The notes under the pieces were generated by a model. It did no database searches. It had not been told where the DNA came from and worked only from the letters and a program-made list of their open reading frames with translations. The position numbers and the translations under genes were made by a program. From positions 49,280-113,279 of the forward strand of contig CAZQTW010000012.1 of the NCBI GenBank assembly GCA_964596165.1: a stretch of DNA of 64,000 bases. Reading direction: 5' to 3'. Below, piece after piece: positions 8,637 to 16,539 of this stretch; within the stretch, counting starts at the first letter, position 1, and each line of letters starts with the position of its first letter. The stretch comes from CAYUQT01 sp964596165. Lineage in GTDB: Bacteria > Planctomycetota > Phycisphaerae > UBA1845 > JAFGLZ01.

Positions 8637-9880
8637 GCCACAAGCATCTGCTCACCGGCAATCACGCCGCCGCCCATGCGTGCAAGGACAGCCGCGTGCA
8701 GGTCGTGGCGGCCTATCCGATCACGCCGCAAAGCCCCGTCACCGAACGGATCAGCGAGTTCGTCGCCGCCGGTCAACTGAAGGCCAAGTACGTCTGCGTC
8801 GAGAGCGAGCACTCGGCCATCACGGTGTGCATCGCGGCGGCGACCGCCGGCGCCAGGACGTTCACCGCCAGCAGCGCCAACGGATTGTGCCTGATGCACG
8901 AGCAGCTCCACTGGGCGGCGGGCGCCAGACTGCCCATCGTCCTGGCCTGCGTGAACCGCGGCGTCGCCGCACCGTGGACGGTCTGGACCGACCACCAGGA
9001 CTCCATGAGCCAGCGCGATACCGGCTGGATTCAGATCTACGTCGAGGATAACCAGGAAATCTACGACACGATCATCCAGGCGTATCGGCTGGCCGAACGG
9101 GTGTTGATCCCCGTGATGGTCTGCTACGACGGCTATGTTCTAAGTCACACGGCCATGCCGGTGGTGGCAGAGGATCAGTCCAAGATTGACGAGTTCCTGC
9201 CGACCTATGATCCCCTGGTTAAGCTGGACCCGAACCATCCGCTCAATTTCGGGCTGGTCACCATGCCCGACCCGAGATACGACCACCCGGACATTGAAGA
9301 ACTCGGCGCCTACATGGAGATCCGCCACCGGCTGCAACACGACCTCGCCGCGGCAACATCCGAGGTCGTCGCGGTCGACCGCGAGTTCGGCCGGGCGTTC
9401 GGCCGTTCGTACGCTGGTGTCTTGAAGACGTACCGAGCGGATGACGCCGATCTGGTCATTCTGGCGATCGGAACGGTGGCCAGCGAAGCCCGAGTGGCGG
9501 TAAATCTGCTGCGCGAACGGGAGCTGAAGGTGGGTGTGGCCTCGTTGCGACTCTTTCGACCGTTTCCGACGGAGGCGATTCGCGAGCTGGCCTCCACGGT
9601 CGACCGAATCATGATCATCGAGCGCGCCGTAAGTTACGGATACGAGGGTCCCCTCGCCAGCGATACGAAGGCGGCCCTGTACGGACTGAAGAACCCGCCG
9701 GCGACCAACTGTTTCATTGCCGGCATCGGCGGTCGGGAAATCAGCGCGGAGATGATCGCCAAAGCCGCCGAGGACGTACTCGCGGGTCGAGCAGAAGTAC
9801 CCGCTCGACCCCAGGATATGCCGTGGATCAACCTGCAGCCGGCCCGGAGTTCGGTGCCCGTGCAAGGGGTGGAATTGTGA
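8633..9880 (+). CDS. porA: 2-oxoacid (pyruvate):ferredoxin oxidoreductase, alpha subunit
   Basis: The 415-residue alpha subunit is recognised by VAAYPITPQSPVTERISEFV near the N-terminus, CVESEHSAITVCIAAATAGARTFTASSANGL, and the C-terminal domain II segment VASLRLFRPFPTEAIREL. These are the conserved pyrimidine-binding and domain II regions of the POR superfamily. The length matches family members from anaerobes with separate subunits. The ATG at 8633 overlaps the delta stop codon. The alpha and gamma sequences look closer to pyruvate than to 2-oxoglutarate enzymes, but substrate assignment by eye is uncertain. Confidence 0.9.
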   Translation: MSHKHLLTGNHAAAHACKDSRVQVVAAYPITPQSPVTERISEFVAAGQLKAKYVCVESEHSAITVCIAAATAGARTFTASSANGLCLMHEQLHWAAGARLPIVLACVNRGVAAPWTVWTDHQDSMSQRDTGWIQIYVEDNQEIYDTIIQAYRLAERVLIPVMVCYDGYVLSHTAMPVVAEDQSKIDEFLPTYDPLVKLDPNHPLNFGLVTMPDPRYDHPDIEELGAYMEIRHRLQHDLAAATSEVVAVDREFGRAFGRSYAGVLKTYRADDADLVILAIGTVASEARVAVNLLRERELKVGVASLRLFRPFPTEAIRELASTVDRIMIIERAVSYGYEGPLASDTKAALYGLKNPPATNCFIAGIGGREISAEMIAKAAEDVLAGRAEVPARPQDMPWINLQPARSSVPVQGVEL

Positions 9881-9884
9881 CAGA

Positions 9885-9916
9885 TCGGGTCTGGGCAGCC
9901 GGATCTCGGGTCTGGG
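9885..9916 (+). repeat. Two 11-bp direct repeats between porA and porB
   Basis: The sequence tcgggtctggg occurs at 9885-9895 and again at 9906-9916, a 21-bp period, inside the 106-bp gap between alpha and beta genes. The flanking bases are also alike (agc after each). This may be a small satellite-like insertion, since the other operon junctions overlap. Confidence 0.6.
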
Positions 9917-9986
9917 AAGCGAAGTCGAACGGCCTTTCCTTTGTGCCCCGGGAGGCGGATGGAAGCATCCGCGGTGGAATCGATCC

Positions 9987-10892
9987 ATGAAGGTTACGGA
10001 CTTACCCCGAGAGGAATACATGCTGCCGGGCAACCGGACGTGCGCCGGCTGCGGGGCGGCTTTGGCGTATCGGCACGCCCTCAAGGCGCTGGGACCGAAC
10101 ACGATCGTTGTCGTGCCGGCGGGCTGCGTCACGGTGTTGCATGGGATGTATCCGCGGTCGTCGGTGAACGTGCCGGTGCTTCATACGGCGTTTGAGACGA
10201 CGGGCGCGGCGGCTTCCGGCGTGGTGGCCGCGATGGAAATCCAGGGAAAGACGGATACGACCGTCGTCGGGTGGTCGGGCGACGGCGGAACGGCCGATAT
10301 CGGCATCCAAGCGCTCTCCGGCGCGGCCGAACGAAACACGAACTACATCCATGTCTGTTACGACAACGAAGCCTACATGAACACGGGCACTCAACGAAGC
10401 GGCGCGACGCCCTGCGGCGTACGAACCTCCACCACGCCCGGGGCAGGCAAGGCCGAACCCAAGAAGGACATGGTCATGATCATGGCCGCGCACGGCATCC
10501 CCTACGTGGCCACCGCCTGCGCATCGTATCCGCTCGATCTCTACGAGAAGTTTGTGAAGGCCAAGGGAATTCGCGGCACACGGTACATCCACATTCTTTG
10601 CCCGTGCGGACCCGGATGGGGTTATCAGCCGGAAGACACGATCGAAATCGGCCGGTTGGCCGTGCGCACCGGCGTGTTCAACCTGTTCGAGATCGAGAAC
10701 GGCAAGGTACGGCTGTCCGGACCCAGCCGACGTGAACCGACGTACGAGGTCGAGACCTATCTCAAGGCGCAAAAACGCTTTCGCGACTTCACGCCGGAGC
10801 AGATTGAGGGTGTTCGCGAGTGGGCCCGCCGGTCGCGCCGACACGTGCTGTCCATGCCGCAGGTCGATCCGGAGCCCGCATCGGCGGAGTAG
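9987..10892 (+). CDS. porB: 2-oxoacid (pyruvate):ferredoxin oxidoreductase, beta (TPP-binding) subunit
   Basis: The 301-residue beta subunit carries the thiamine diphosphate motif GDGGTADIG (residues 98-106) followed by the downstream YDNEAYMNTGTQRSGATP segment. Cluster cysteines expected for this subunit are present at C19 and C22 (TCAGCGAALAYRHAL), C47 (VPAGCVTV) and the HILCPCGPGWGY region. It completes a gamma-delta-alpha-beta operon, but unlike the other junctions it is separated from alpha by 106 bp. With no tungsten or aldehyde genes nearby, a role in central pyruvate or branched oxoacid metabolism is the simplest reading. Confidence 0.9.
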   Translation: MKVTDLPREEYMLPGNRTCAGCGAALAYRHALKALGPNTIVVVPAGCVTVLHGMYPRSSVNVPVLHTAFETTGAAASGVVAAMEIQGKTDTTVVGWSGDGGTADIGIQALSGAAERNTNYIHVCYDNEAYMNTGTQRSGATPCGVRTSTTPGAGKAEPKKDMVMIMAAHGIPYVATACASYPLDLYEKFVKAKGIRGTRYIHILCPCGPGWGYQPEDTIEIGRLAVRTGVFNLFEIENGKVRLSGPSRREPTYEVETYLKAQKRFRDFTPEQIEGVREWARRSRRHVLSMPQVDPEPASAE

Positions 10893-10920
10893 CGTTGATC
10901 TTCATTAAGGAAGACCCATC

Positions 10921-11436
10921 ATGAACGTCTTCGGCCAATTCTCGGATCCGGAGGTGTTACTGAGGCTCGGCGGCGCGACGATCATGGGAGGGCTCATCGG
11001 CCTGAATAGAAACTTGCACGGAAAGCCGGCCGGCATGCGAACCCACGCCTTGGTGGCCGTCGCATCGGCACTTCTCGTCGTCATCGGGCTGAAGCTCGAG
11101 GTCGGACTCACAACCCAGCGAGCGGCCTCGCTCACGTCTCTGGAAGAAGCAAACGCCCTTAGCCGGATCATTCAGGGAATCCTTCAGGGCATTGGTTTCC
11201 TTGGGACGGGCGTGATTCTCCGGAGCGAAGCAGGCAAGCGGGTGCACGGTCTGACAACGGCCGCCTCCATCTGGGTCTCGGCCGCTCTGGGCGTCGCCTG
11301 GGGGCTGGGTTACTGGCTGGTCGCGATAACGGCCTTCGTCCTGGTTTTCGCGATCCTCGTCCTCGGTGGACCCATCGAAAGGGCCCTTCATCGATACCTG
11401 ACGTTCATGGGCCACGACGAGGACAGCGGGAACTGA
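10921..11436 (+). CDS. MgtC/SapB family membrane protein
   Basis: The 171-residue protein has four to five hydrophobic helices. The MgtC signature is clear: GGATIMGGLIGLNRNLHGKPAGMRTHALV, then GIGFLGTGVILR and VHGLTTAASIWVSAALG. MgtC-type proteins are inner-membrane modulators connected with low-magnesium survival and, in other bacteria, inhibition of the F-type ATP synthase. The short form here lacks the long C-terminal regulatory domain of virulence-type MgtC. It starts 28 bp after porB and may be read from the same transcript. Confidence 0.85.
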   Translation: MNVFGQFSDPEVLLRLGGATIMGGLIGLNRNLHGKPAGMRTHALVAVASALLVVIGLKLEVGLTTQRAASLTSLEEANALSRIIQGILQGIGFLGTGVILRSEAGKRVHGLTTAASIWVSAALGVAWGLGYWLVAITAFVLVFAILVLGGPIERALHRYLTFMGHDEDSGN

Positions 11437-11524
11437 GCCGGCAGAAGACGCGCAGGCACGCGTCACGGTTCCAACAGGCTTCGCGACGCTTCCCGGATGT
11501 ATCGACATCACGGAGTCCGCGTCG

Positions 11525-12363
11525 ATGGCGGAACCCTATACGTACCGGATTGGCAAGGGGAGTATCTTCCTTGGGGTGCTGATGTTGGTCTCGTCTCTCG
11601 GAGCGTTCCTCTATCTTCATTGTCGAATCAGCCGAACCCTCAAGGGACTCCTTCCCCTTCTCCGGCCTCTTCTTCCTGTTCCCGTTCTTGCCGGCACTGC
11701 GGTTCGTTCGTCCTCCGCACCACGGTGTCTATCCACGTTCATGAGGATGGCATTACGCAGACTACTTGCCTAAAGACGCGGACGATCCGCTGGGAAGACG
11801 TGCTGATTGTCTACGTACGAGCCCCAGTAAGCGAAAGGCTGAGAAGGTGGGACGTCTTCTTCAAACACTCCCAAGGACATTTTTCGATTGGCGACTGGGC
11901 CGTCGGGGCACGCAATAGTTCGCTCGTGCAGGCCATTCAGACACACTCGAATCCGCCAACCATCGTGGAACATCTCTACCCACGCGACATGATCGAGACG
12001 CCGAGGGTTCGATTCAAGCGGCATCGCAGGCTACTGATGCTTGTGGGACTCTTGTCCTACGTCGTACTGGCTGCACTGAAGATCGTCGGCCTTTCGCCGT
12101 CCGTCACGTGGGTGCAGGTAGCCATTGAACCCGCGGTCTGGGTGCTCTACTTCTTGTTCTTTGTTCTCGTCTCTCAAGAGGTCCACTGCATGGAAATCAG
12201 GCGTCGCTGCGCAAAGTCCGCGCACTGGCCGGAGACGCTGGCCCGTCGACTGCGGGGTCCCTTCTACCAGGAAGCCAACGTGAATCTATTGAGTCTACGT
12301 AGAGCGTTTGTGGCTGCGCCGGCGGTCTACTACGTCCTGGTCATCGCCCTAAGACTGATGTAA
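11525..12363 (+). pseudogene. PH-like-domain membrane protein with an apparent frameshift
   Basis: A reading frame starts at ATG 11525 (MAEPYTYRIGKGSIFLGVL) after GGAG. It encodes two hydrophobic stretches and then loses sense near 11690-11730. A second frame continues with TVSIHVHEDGITQTTC, a charged beta-rich segment like bacterial PH domains, then three hydrophobic helices ending ALRLM. One single-base change near 11700 would join the halves; a two-step shift through the third frame (LPFSGLFFLFPFLPALRFV) is another option. So this is either a broken gene or an assembly or sequencing error. Alone, the second frame is open from 11497, but its first 70 residues are Ser/Pro-rich and look like out-of-frame translation. 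Function unknown. Confidence 0.5.
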
Positions 12364-12384
12364 CCCTACCCTGATTTTGGTGGC

Positions 12385-12534
12385 ATGAGTTGGATTGCGG
12401 TCTTTCTGTGGGTTCCCCTCTTCCTTTGGACGTTCCTGATGTCGATCTTCTGCTTGGCCGTCTACTACGATGCCTGGGCTTTCCGACGGAAGCATACGCG
12501 CAAAGGGACGGGCGGAGCTGATCGGCACACGTGA
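12385..12534 (+). CDS. Small single-helix membrane ORF (49 residues)
   Basis: The ORF begins MSWIAVFLWVPLFLWTFLMS, continues as one long hydrophobic segment and ends with a basic tail (RRKHTRKGTGG). It lies 21 bp after the frameshifted membrane gene and has no strong ribosome site (ggtgg is close to the start). It may be a small membrane protein belonging to that gene, or chance. Confidence 0.35.
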   Translation: MSWIAVFLWVPLFLWTFLMSIFCLAVYYDAWAFRRKHTRKGTGGADRHT

Positions 12535-12590
12535 GTCACTCGCCCGATCCGTTGGTTCTGCCGGGTCGAATCCGTCTCTTACGGCCAAGG

Positions 12591-12607
12591 TGCCATGGAC
12601 CATGGCA
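12591..12607. repeat. Short inverted repeat upstream of the toxin-antitoxin promoter
   Basis: TGCCATG at 12591-12597 and CATGGCA at 12601-12607 form a perfect 7-bp inverted repeat with a 3-bp centre. The adjoining TGGCATC (12603-12609) recurs as the outer half-site of the large palindrome at 12651, so this may be a secondary operator. Confidence 0.45.
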
Positions 12608-12640
12608 TCTGTACCCCCGTTCGGGCAATGGAATCATGGT

Positions 12641-12669
12641 TTGACCCTCGTGGCATCCAATGCTATCAT
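12641..12669 (+). promoter_or_regulatory. Promoter of the vapBC-like operon
   Basis: The -35 hexamer TTGACC is at 12641-12646, the spacer is 17 bp, and the -10 hexamer TATCAT is at 12664-12669. The -10 element lies within the left arm of the 39-bp palindrome, so a bound protein would block polymerase. The leader to the antitoxin start would be about 90 nt. Confidence 0.6.
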
Positions 12670-12689
12670 AATGATAGCATTGGATGCCA
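12651..12689. promoter_or_regulatory. 39-bp perfect palindrome, probable toxin-antitoxin operator
   Basis: The arms 12651-12669 and 12671-12689 are exact reverse complements of 19 bp with a single A at 12670. The right arm covers the expected transcription start at about 12676. There is no T-run after it, so a terminator is unlikely. Ribbon-helix-helix antitoxins bind such symmetric sites to repress their own operon. Confidence 0.65.
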
Positions 12690-12765
12690 TCGGCAGACTT
12701 GTAGGGTGCGTCTAAGCGTACATCGCATGCTGAAGACGCACCATTCTTCTCGAAGGAGAATCGGA

Positions 12766-13005
12766 ATGGCGCAGATACTCGTTCGCGATTTGAAGCCCGA
12801 GGTCGTTGCACGGCTCAAGCGTCGGGCCAAGAAGGATGGGCGTTCCCTCCAATCGGTGGTCAAGACCATCCTGGAAGAAGCCTCCGATGAAATAAAGGTC
12901 GATACAGCCACCGCTCTGAAAAGGGTCGACCGGTTTCGCGCAAGGTTCAAAGGCCGCAAGCTCTCGGACAGCGCCGAGCTGATCCGTGAGGACCGCGACC
13001 GATGA
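12766..13005 (+). CDS. FitA/VapB-type ribbon-helix-helix antitoxin
   Basis: The 79-residue protein begins MAQILVRDLKPEVVARLKRRAKKDGRSLQSVVKTILEEAS. This is the FitA-like ribbon-helix-helix pattern: a beta strand followed by two helices, used for DNA binding as a dimer. The C-terminal half (ALKRVDRFRARFKGRKLSDSAELIREDRDR) is charged and would wrap the toxin. An AAGGAG sits about eight bases before the ATG. Its stop overlaps the toxin start in ATGA, the usual coupling of these pairs. It probably represses its own promoter through the palindrome just upstream. Confidence 0.85.
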   Translation: MAQILVRDLKPEVVARLKRRAKKDGRSLQSVVKTILEEASDEIKVDTATALKRVDRFRARFKGRKLSDSAELIREDRDR

Positions 13006-13427
13006 AGGCCCACGTCGTCGATACAAGCGTCGCGGCAAAGTGGTTTTTCGAAGAGGAGTGGACCTCCGAAGCAAGAAGGGTGCTGCGCTCGGAGGCACCG
13101 CTTCACGCCCCGGACTTTCTACTCCTGGAGTTGGATAGCATCTTCTGGAAACGCGTTCGCCGAGGTGATATCTCTCCGGAGGACGCCGACGAGGCACGCG
13201 CGATCCTGCGGCAACTGCCGATTCAGCTCCATGCCTCCGAAGCCTTGCGTGACGCCGCCTTCTCCATCGCCAGACAAACGGATCGGACTGTATATGACTC
13301 TTTGTACGTTGCCCTGGCTGTGGCCCTGGACGGCAGAATGGTCACGGCCGACCGTCGGTTGTATCGCACCTTGATCAATAGTCCTTTCCAGGCCGCCACG
13401 CTCTGGGCGGGTGATCTGCCGCACTGA
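13002..13427 (+). CDS. vapC: VapC/FitB-type PIN-domain ribonuclease toxin
   Basis: The 141-residue PIN-domain protein has the acidic metal-site residues in place: VVDTSVAAKWF (D7), the mid-protein LLLELDSIFWK Glu, DRTVYDSLYVALA and VTADRRLY. PIN toxins cut tRNA or rRNA in a magnesium-dependent way and are neutralised by the partner antitoxin encoded immediately upstream. Length and motif spacing are complete, so the toxin is probably active. The coding start overlaps the antitoxin stop by four bases. Confidence 0.88.
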   Translation: MKAHVVDTSVAAKWFFEEEWTSEARRVLRSEAPLHAPDFLLLELDSIFWKRVRRGDISPEDADEARAILRQLPIQLHASEALRDAAFSIARQTDRTVYDSLYVALAVALDGRMVTADRRLYRTLINSPFQAATLWAGDLPH

Positions 13428-13470
13428 ACGACCGGTCCTCGCTCGAACCTTTGACAAGACGGCGGACTGC

Positions 13471-13490
13471 TCCGTCCCTTTCGGGACGGA
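13471..13490. terminator. Hairpin between convergent vapC and rsmE
   Basis: TCCGTCCC at 13471-13478 and GGGACGGA at 13483-13490 form a perfect 8-bp stem with a TTTC tetraloop. There is no T-run on either side, so it may act as a weak bidirectional or factor-dependent stop. Confidence 0.4.
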
Positions 13491-13504
13491 CGTTGCGGAA
13501 AGCG

Positions 13505-14254
13505 TCAGGATGCCTGCCTAGGGTTACTCATCCGCGCCAGCCATGCTCCCGTAACGGCCAGTGCCGCAATGGCCGCGGTCTCAGTTCGTAGGACGGAACG
13601 ACTCAGGCTGAACGGCCTGGCGCCGGCCTTGACCAACGATGCCTCTTCTTCGGCCTCCCAACCGCCTTCCGGGCCGATCACCAGGAGGATCTTGCCACCG
13701 GGTTGCCAGCCGGACAGGGTGTCCACCAGGGAGGCGGCCGCTGGATCCGTAGAGCCGACCAAGGCCGCCGCGAAATCAGGTATCCGCGCCTGCGACTCCT
13801 TGAAAGCCATCGGCTCCACAATCGTGGGAAGGCAGACGCGGCGCGACTGCTTGGCCGCCGCGATGGCAACCTTTCGCCAGTGTTCCACACGACCCTTGCC
13901 AGGGCGGACGACACACCGCCGCGTCATCAGGGGCCAGATCGCCTCCGCGCCCAGTTCCGTGCACTTCTCGATCAGCACGTCTTGTCTGGCGCCCTTGGGC
14001 ATGGCTACGGCCATGGTTACGGGTACCCGCTCCTCTTCTCGCCCAGCCGCTTCGATCTGTTCGACATACACCGTGACTGTCTTGCGATTGATGGCCTCGA
14101 TCCGAGCGGTCGCCTCTCCGCCCCGCCCGTCGAAAAGGTGCACCAGGTCCCCCTCGCGAAGCCGCAGCACGTCGCGGGCGTGATGGGCTTCGGATTCCGC
14201 CAGGGTCAGATGACCCATTCCCAACTGCTCGCAATAAAACCTTCGCTCAGTCAC
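13505..14254 (-). CDS. rsmE: 16S rRNA (uracil-1498-N3)-methyltransferase
   Basis: Read from GTG at 14254, the protein is 249 residues, the normal size of RsmE. The N-terminal PUA-like part shows RRFYCEQLGMGHLTLAESEAHHARDVLRLREGDLVHLFDGRG, and the SPOUT methyltransferase knot shows KILLVIGPEGGWEAEEEASLVKAGARPFSLSRSVLRTETAAIAAL. This enzyme methylates U1498 in the decoding region of 16S rRNA. A longer frame upstream (to 14614) is not conserved and was left out. It is convergent with vapC and divergent from the hypothetical membrane gene at 14408. Confidence 0.88.
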   Translation of the reverse strand: MTERRFYCEQLGMGHLTLAESEAHHARDVLRLREGDLVHLFDGRGGEATARIEAINRKTVTVYVEQIEAAGREEERVPVTMAVAMPKGARQDVLIEKCTELGAEAIWPLMTRRCVVRPGKGRVEHWRKVAIAAAKQSRRVCLPTIVEPMAFKESQARIPDFAAALVGSTDPAAASLVDTLSGWQPGGKILLVIGPEGGWEAEEEASLVKAGARPFSLSRSVLRTETAAIAALAVTGAWLARMSNPRQAS

Positions 14255-14407
14255 GCTTTCATTATTGGCGGAAGTCGCCACGCACACAATCGATGTCTGG
14301 TGAAGAAGCCACAGCCGGGGCCGCGCCGGTTGGGCCGTCAAGATTACCCGGTCGGACTGCCGATAGAACATGCAGGGAAACCGTCCGGGGTGACGGACTG
14401 TCCGCGT

Positions 14408-15121
14408 ATGAGCAAGAAAGACGCCGCCCAACCCGATCCGATGGGGAACATCCTCAGCACCGATGTTGACAGGCTCCTCGAGCAGACCAGCGAGCTTGCC
14501 GCCAAGGCCAGCCAGGAAATCGGAGTGCCCGACGGCCGGAAACCTGCGGACCCGAAGGATCCGCCGCAAGGTTCCAAGAAGCCCGGCGCCGACACCTCCG
14601 ACATTGACGCCCAACTGGCTGAATTGGAGACGATGCTTGAGAGCACACTAGGCCCGACGGCCAAGGCCGCCGCCCCGGCGCGCGAACCGGGTGCCTCCGT
14701 CACAACCTCAAAGGACTCCGCTCAACCGGGCGTCAACCCTACCGCCGAAGGTGAGGTTTCGGCGGACGCCAAGGCTGCCACCGTTGCGCCTCCCAACATC
14801 GAAGGGATCGAGGACTTCGACATCTCGGTGGACCTCAGCGACCACACCGAGTTTGCCGACCAGGAAATCGCAGAGAAGCTCGCCCTCTCCAGACCCAACG
14901 AGCAGCCCAATGCCGGTTCGCCGGCGCCGGAAGAGCGCCTCTCGCTGGCGGGCCGTATTGCAGACGCACCGTTTCGCGGTTTGGAATGGCTCATCGTCGC
15001 CATCGATCAGCCGTTCGCCGGACTATCGCCACAGACGAAACAACTCATCGGCTATATTGCCGTTGCCACAATCATCGTGGCCGTCGGAGGTCTGGTTTTC
15101 GGATCGTTCGCAAGACACTGA
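14408..15121 (+). CDS. Membrane-anchored acidic hypothetical protein
   Basis: This 237-residue protein is not recognised. The first 185 residues are hydrophilic and rich in Ala, Pro, Asp and Glu. A regular segment reads ADTSDIDAQLAELETMLES and another reads NIEGIEDFDISVDLSDHTEFADQEIAEKLAL. The C-terminus has one transmembrane helix (IGYIAVATIIVAVGGLVFGSF) before a short tail. A cytoplasmic, mostly disordered domain anchored by a C-terminal helix is the simplest topology. It ends convergently with proA after a 46-bp gap. Confidence 0.6.
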   Translation: MSKKDAAQPDPMGNILSTDVDRLLEQTSELAAKASQEIGVPDGRKPADPKDPPQGSKKPGADTSDIDAQLAELETMLESTLGPTAKAAAPAREPGASVTTSKDSAQPGVNPTAEGEVSADAKAATVAPPNIEGIEDFDISVDLSDHTEFADQEIAEKLALSRPNEQPNAGSPAPEERLSLAGRIADAPFRGLEWLIVAIDQPFAGLSPQTKQLIGYIAVATIIVAVGGLVFGSFARH

Positions 15122-15167
15122 CCCCCCCTTCAACGGATGGACGCGGTTTTCGTCCCTTCGCGGACGA

Positions 15168-16442
15168 TCACGTGCGAATGAGGCCCGGTCCGCTCACGAT
15201 GTATTTGTATGTCGTGAGATCGGCGGCCCCCATCGGACCGCGGGCGTGAAGCTTGTCGGTGCTGATGCCGATTTCGGCGCCGAGACCGTAGACTCCCCCG
15301 TCGCTCATCCGAGTCGAACAGTTCACCATCACGCTGGAAGAGTCCACGGCGGCAACGAACCGGTCGGCCGCCGCCAGATTCTGCGTCACGATAGCGTCGG
15401 TGTGGTGCGAGCCGTACGTGTTGATATGGTCGATCGCCGCCTCCAAATCATCGACCACCTTCACGGCCACGATCAGATCGAGGTACTCGGCGAACCAATC
15501 CTGCTTGTTCGCCGCCTTCGCATCGGGCAGAAGGCGGCGCGTTCGCTCGCACCCGCGAATCTCGCATTGCGCCTCGATCAGTTTGCGGCAGATCGTGGGG
15601 AGGAACTCCTCGGCAATGGCCTTGTCGAACAGAATCGTCTCCGCGGCGTTACAAACGCCCGGTCGCTGGAGCTTGGAGTTGAGGACGATGCTCTCGGCCA
15701 TGTCATACGCGGCCTGGGCATGAACGTAGACGTGGCAGTTGCCGGTGTAGTGTTTCAAGACCGGTATCGAAGACTCGGCCACCACGGATCGAATCAGACT
15801 CTCACCCCCGCGAGGGATGACCAAATCGATCGTCTGATCTTGCTTGACCAACAACGGGACGAGCGCCCGGTCGGTCGTCTCGACCACCTGGACCGCATGC
15901 GGATCGATCTTGCAGGTCTGCAGCGCCTGGCCGATCACTTGGCCGATTGCGAGGTTGCTGTGAATCGACTCCTTGCCTCCGCGAAGAATGCAGGCGTTCC
16001 CACTCTTGATGCAAAGGCTGGCGGCATCGCTGGTCACGTTGGGTCGGGCCTCATAGATGATGGCCACGACGCCGATGGGCACACGCCGCTTCTCCACCCG
16101 CAAACCGCTGGGACGATTGTAGGCGGAAATCGTCTCCCCCACCGGATCGGTCTGTGCGGCAACCTCCTCGACGGCGGCGGCCATCTTGTCGACTCGTCCG
16201 CCGTCCAGCCGAAGCCGATCGATCATCGCGTCCGTCAACCTGTTCTCTTTGGCCGCGGCGATATCCTTCGCATTGGCCTCGACAATTCCGCCGGACCGTT
16301 CGCGCATCATATTCGCCATCGCCATCAGTGCATCGTTGCGCGCCTGCCCCGAGAGCGTGGCCAACAACCGGCTTGCGCGCCGGGCGTTCCTGCCAAGCGA
16401 CTCGGCATAGGTGAGCAAAACCGGCTTCCCTGTTGCGGTCAT
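15168..16442 (-). CDS. proA: Gamma-glutamyl phosphate reductase (proline biosynthesis)
   Basis: The 424-residue protein reduces gamma-glutamyl phosphate to glutamate semialdehyde with NADPH, the second step of proline synthesis. Conserved blocks include VPIGVVAIIYEARPNVTSDAA, the catalytic cysteine in QRPGVCNAAETIL (about C264), and the C-terminal ARGPMGAADLTTYKYIVSG. The ATG at 16442 is preceded by GGGAGGTAAGGA at a good distance, which favours it over the TTG eight codons upstream. ProB (glutamate 5-kinase) is not in the window. Confidence 0.93.
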   Translation of the reverse strand: MTATGKPVLLTYAESLGRNARRASRLLATLSGQARNDALMAMANMMRERSGGIVEANAKDIAAAKENRLTDAMIDRLRLDGGRVDKMAAAVEEVAAQTDPVGETISAYNRPSGLRVEKRRVPIGVVAIIYEARPNVTSDAASLCIKSGNACILRGGKESIHSNLAIGQVIGQALQTCKIDPHAVQVVETTDRALVPLLVKQDQTIDLVIPRGGESLIRSVVAESSIPVLKHYTGNCHVYVHAQAAYDMAESIVLNSKLQRPGVCNAAETILFDKAIAEEFLPTICRKLIEAQCEIRGCERTRRLLPDAKAANKQDWFAEYLDLIVAVKVVDDLEAAIDHINTYGSHHTDAIVTQNLAAADRFVAAVDSSSVMVNCSTRMSDGGVYGLGAEIGISTDKLHARGPMGAADLTTYKYIVSGPGLIRT

Positions 16443-16539
16443 CGCAAAATCCTTACCTCCCGGCAACGACTCGAGTCCATGACTACTCGCGAAAGCGGCT
16501 CACACTCTCTCGCCGTCCGGAGAAACACGAGGGCACCCG

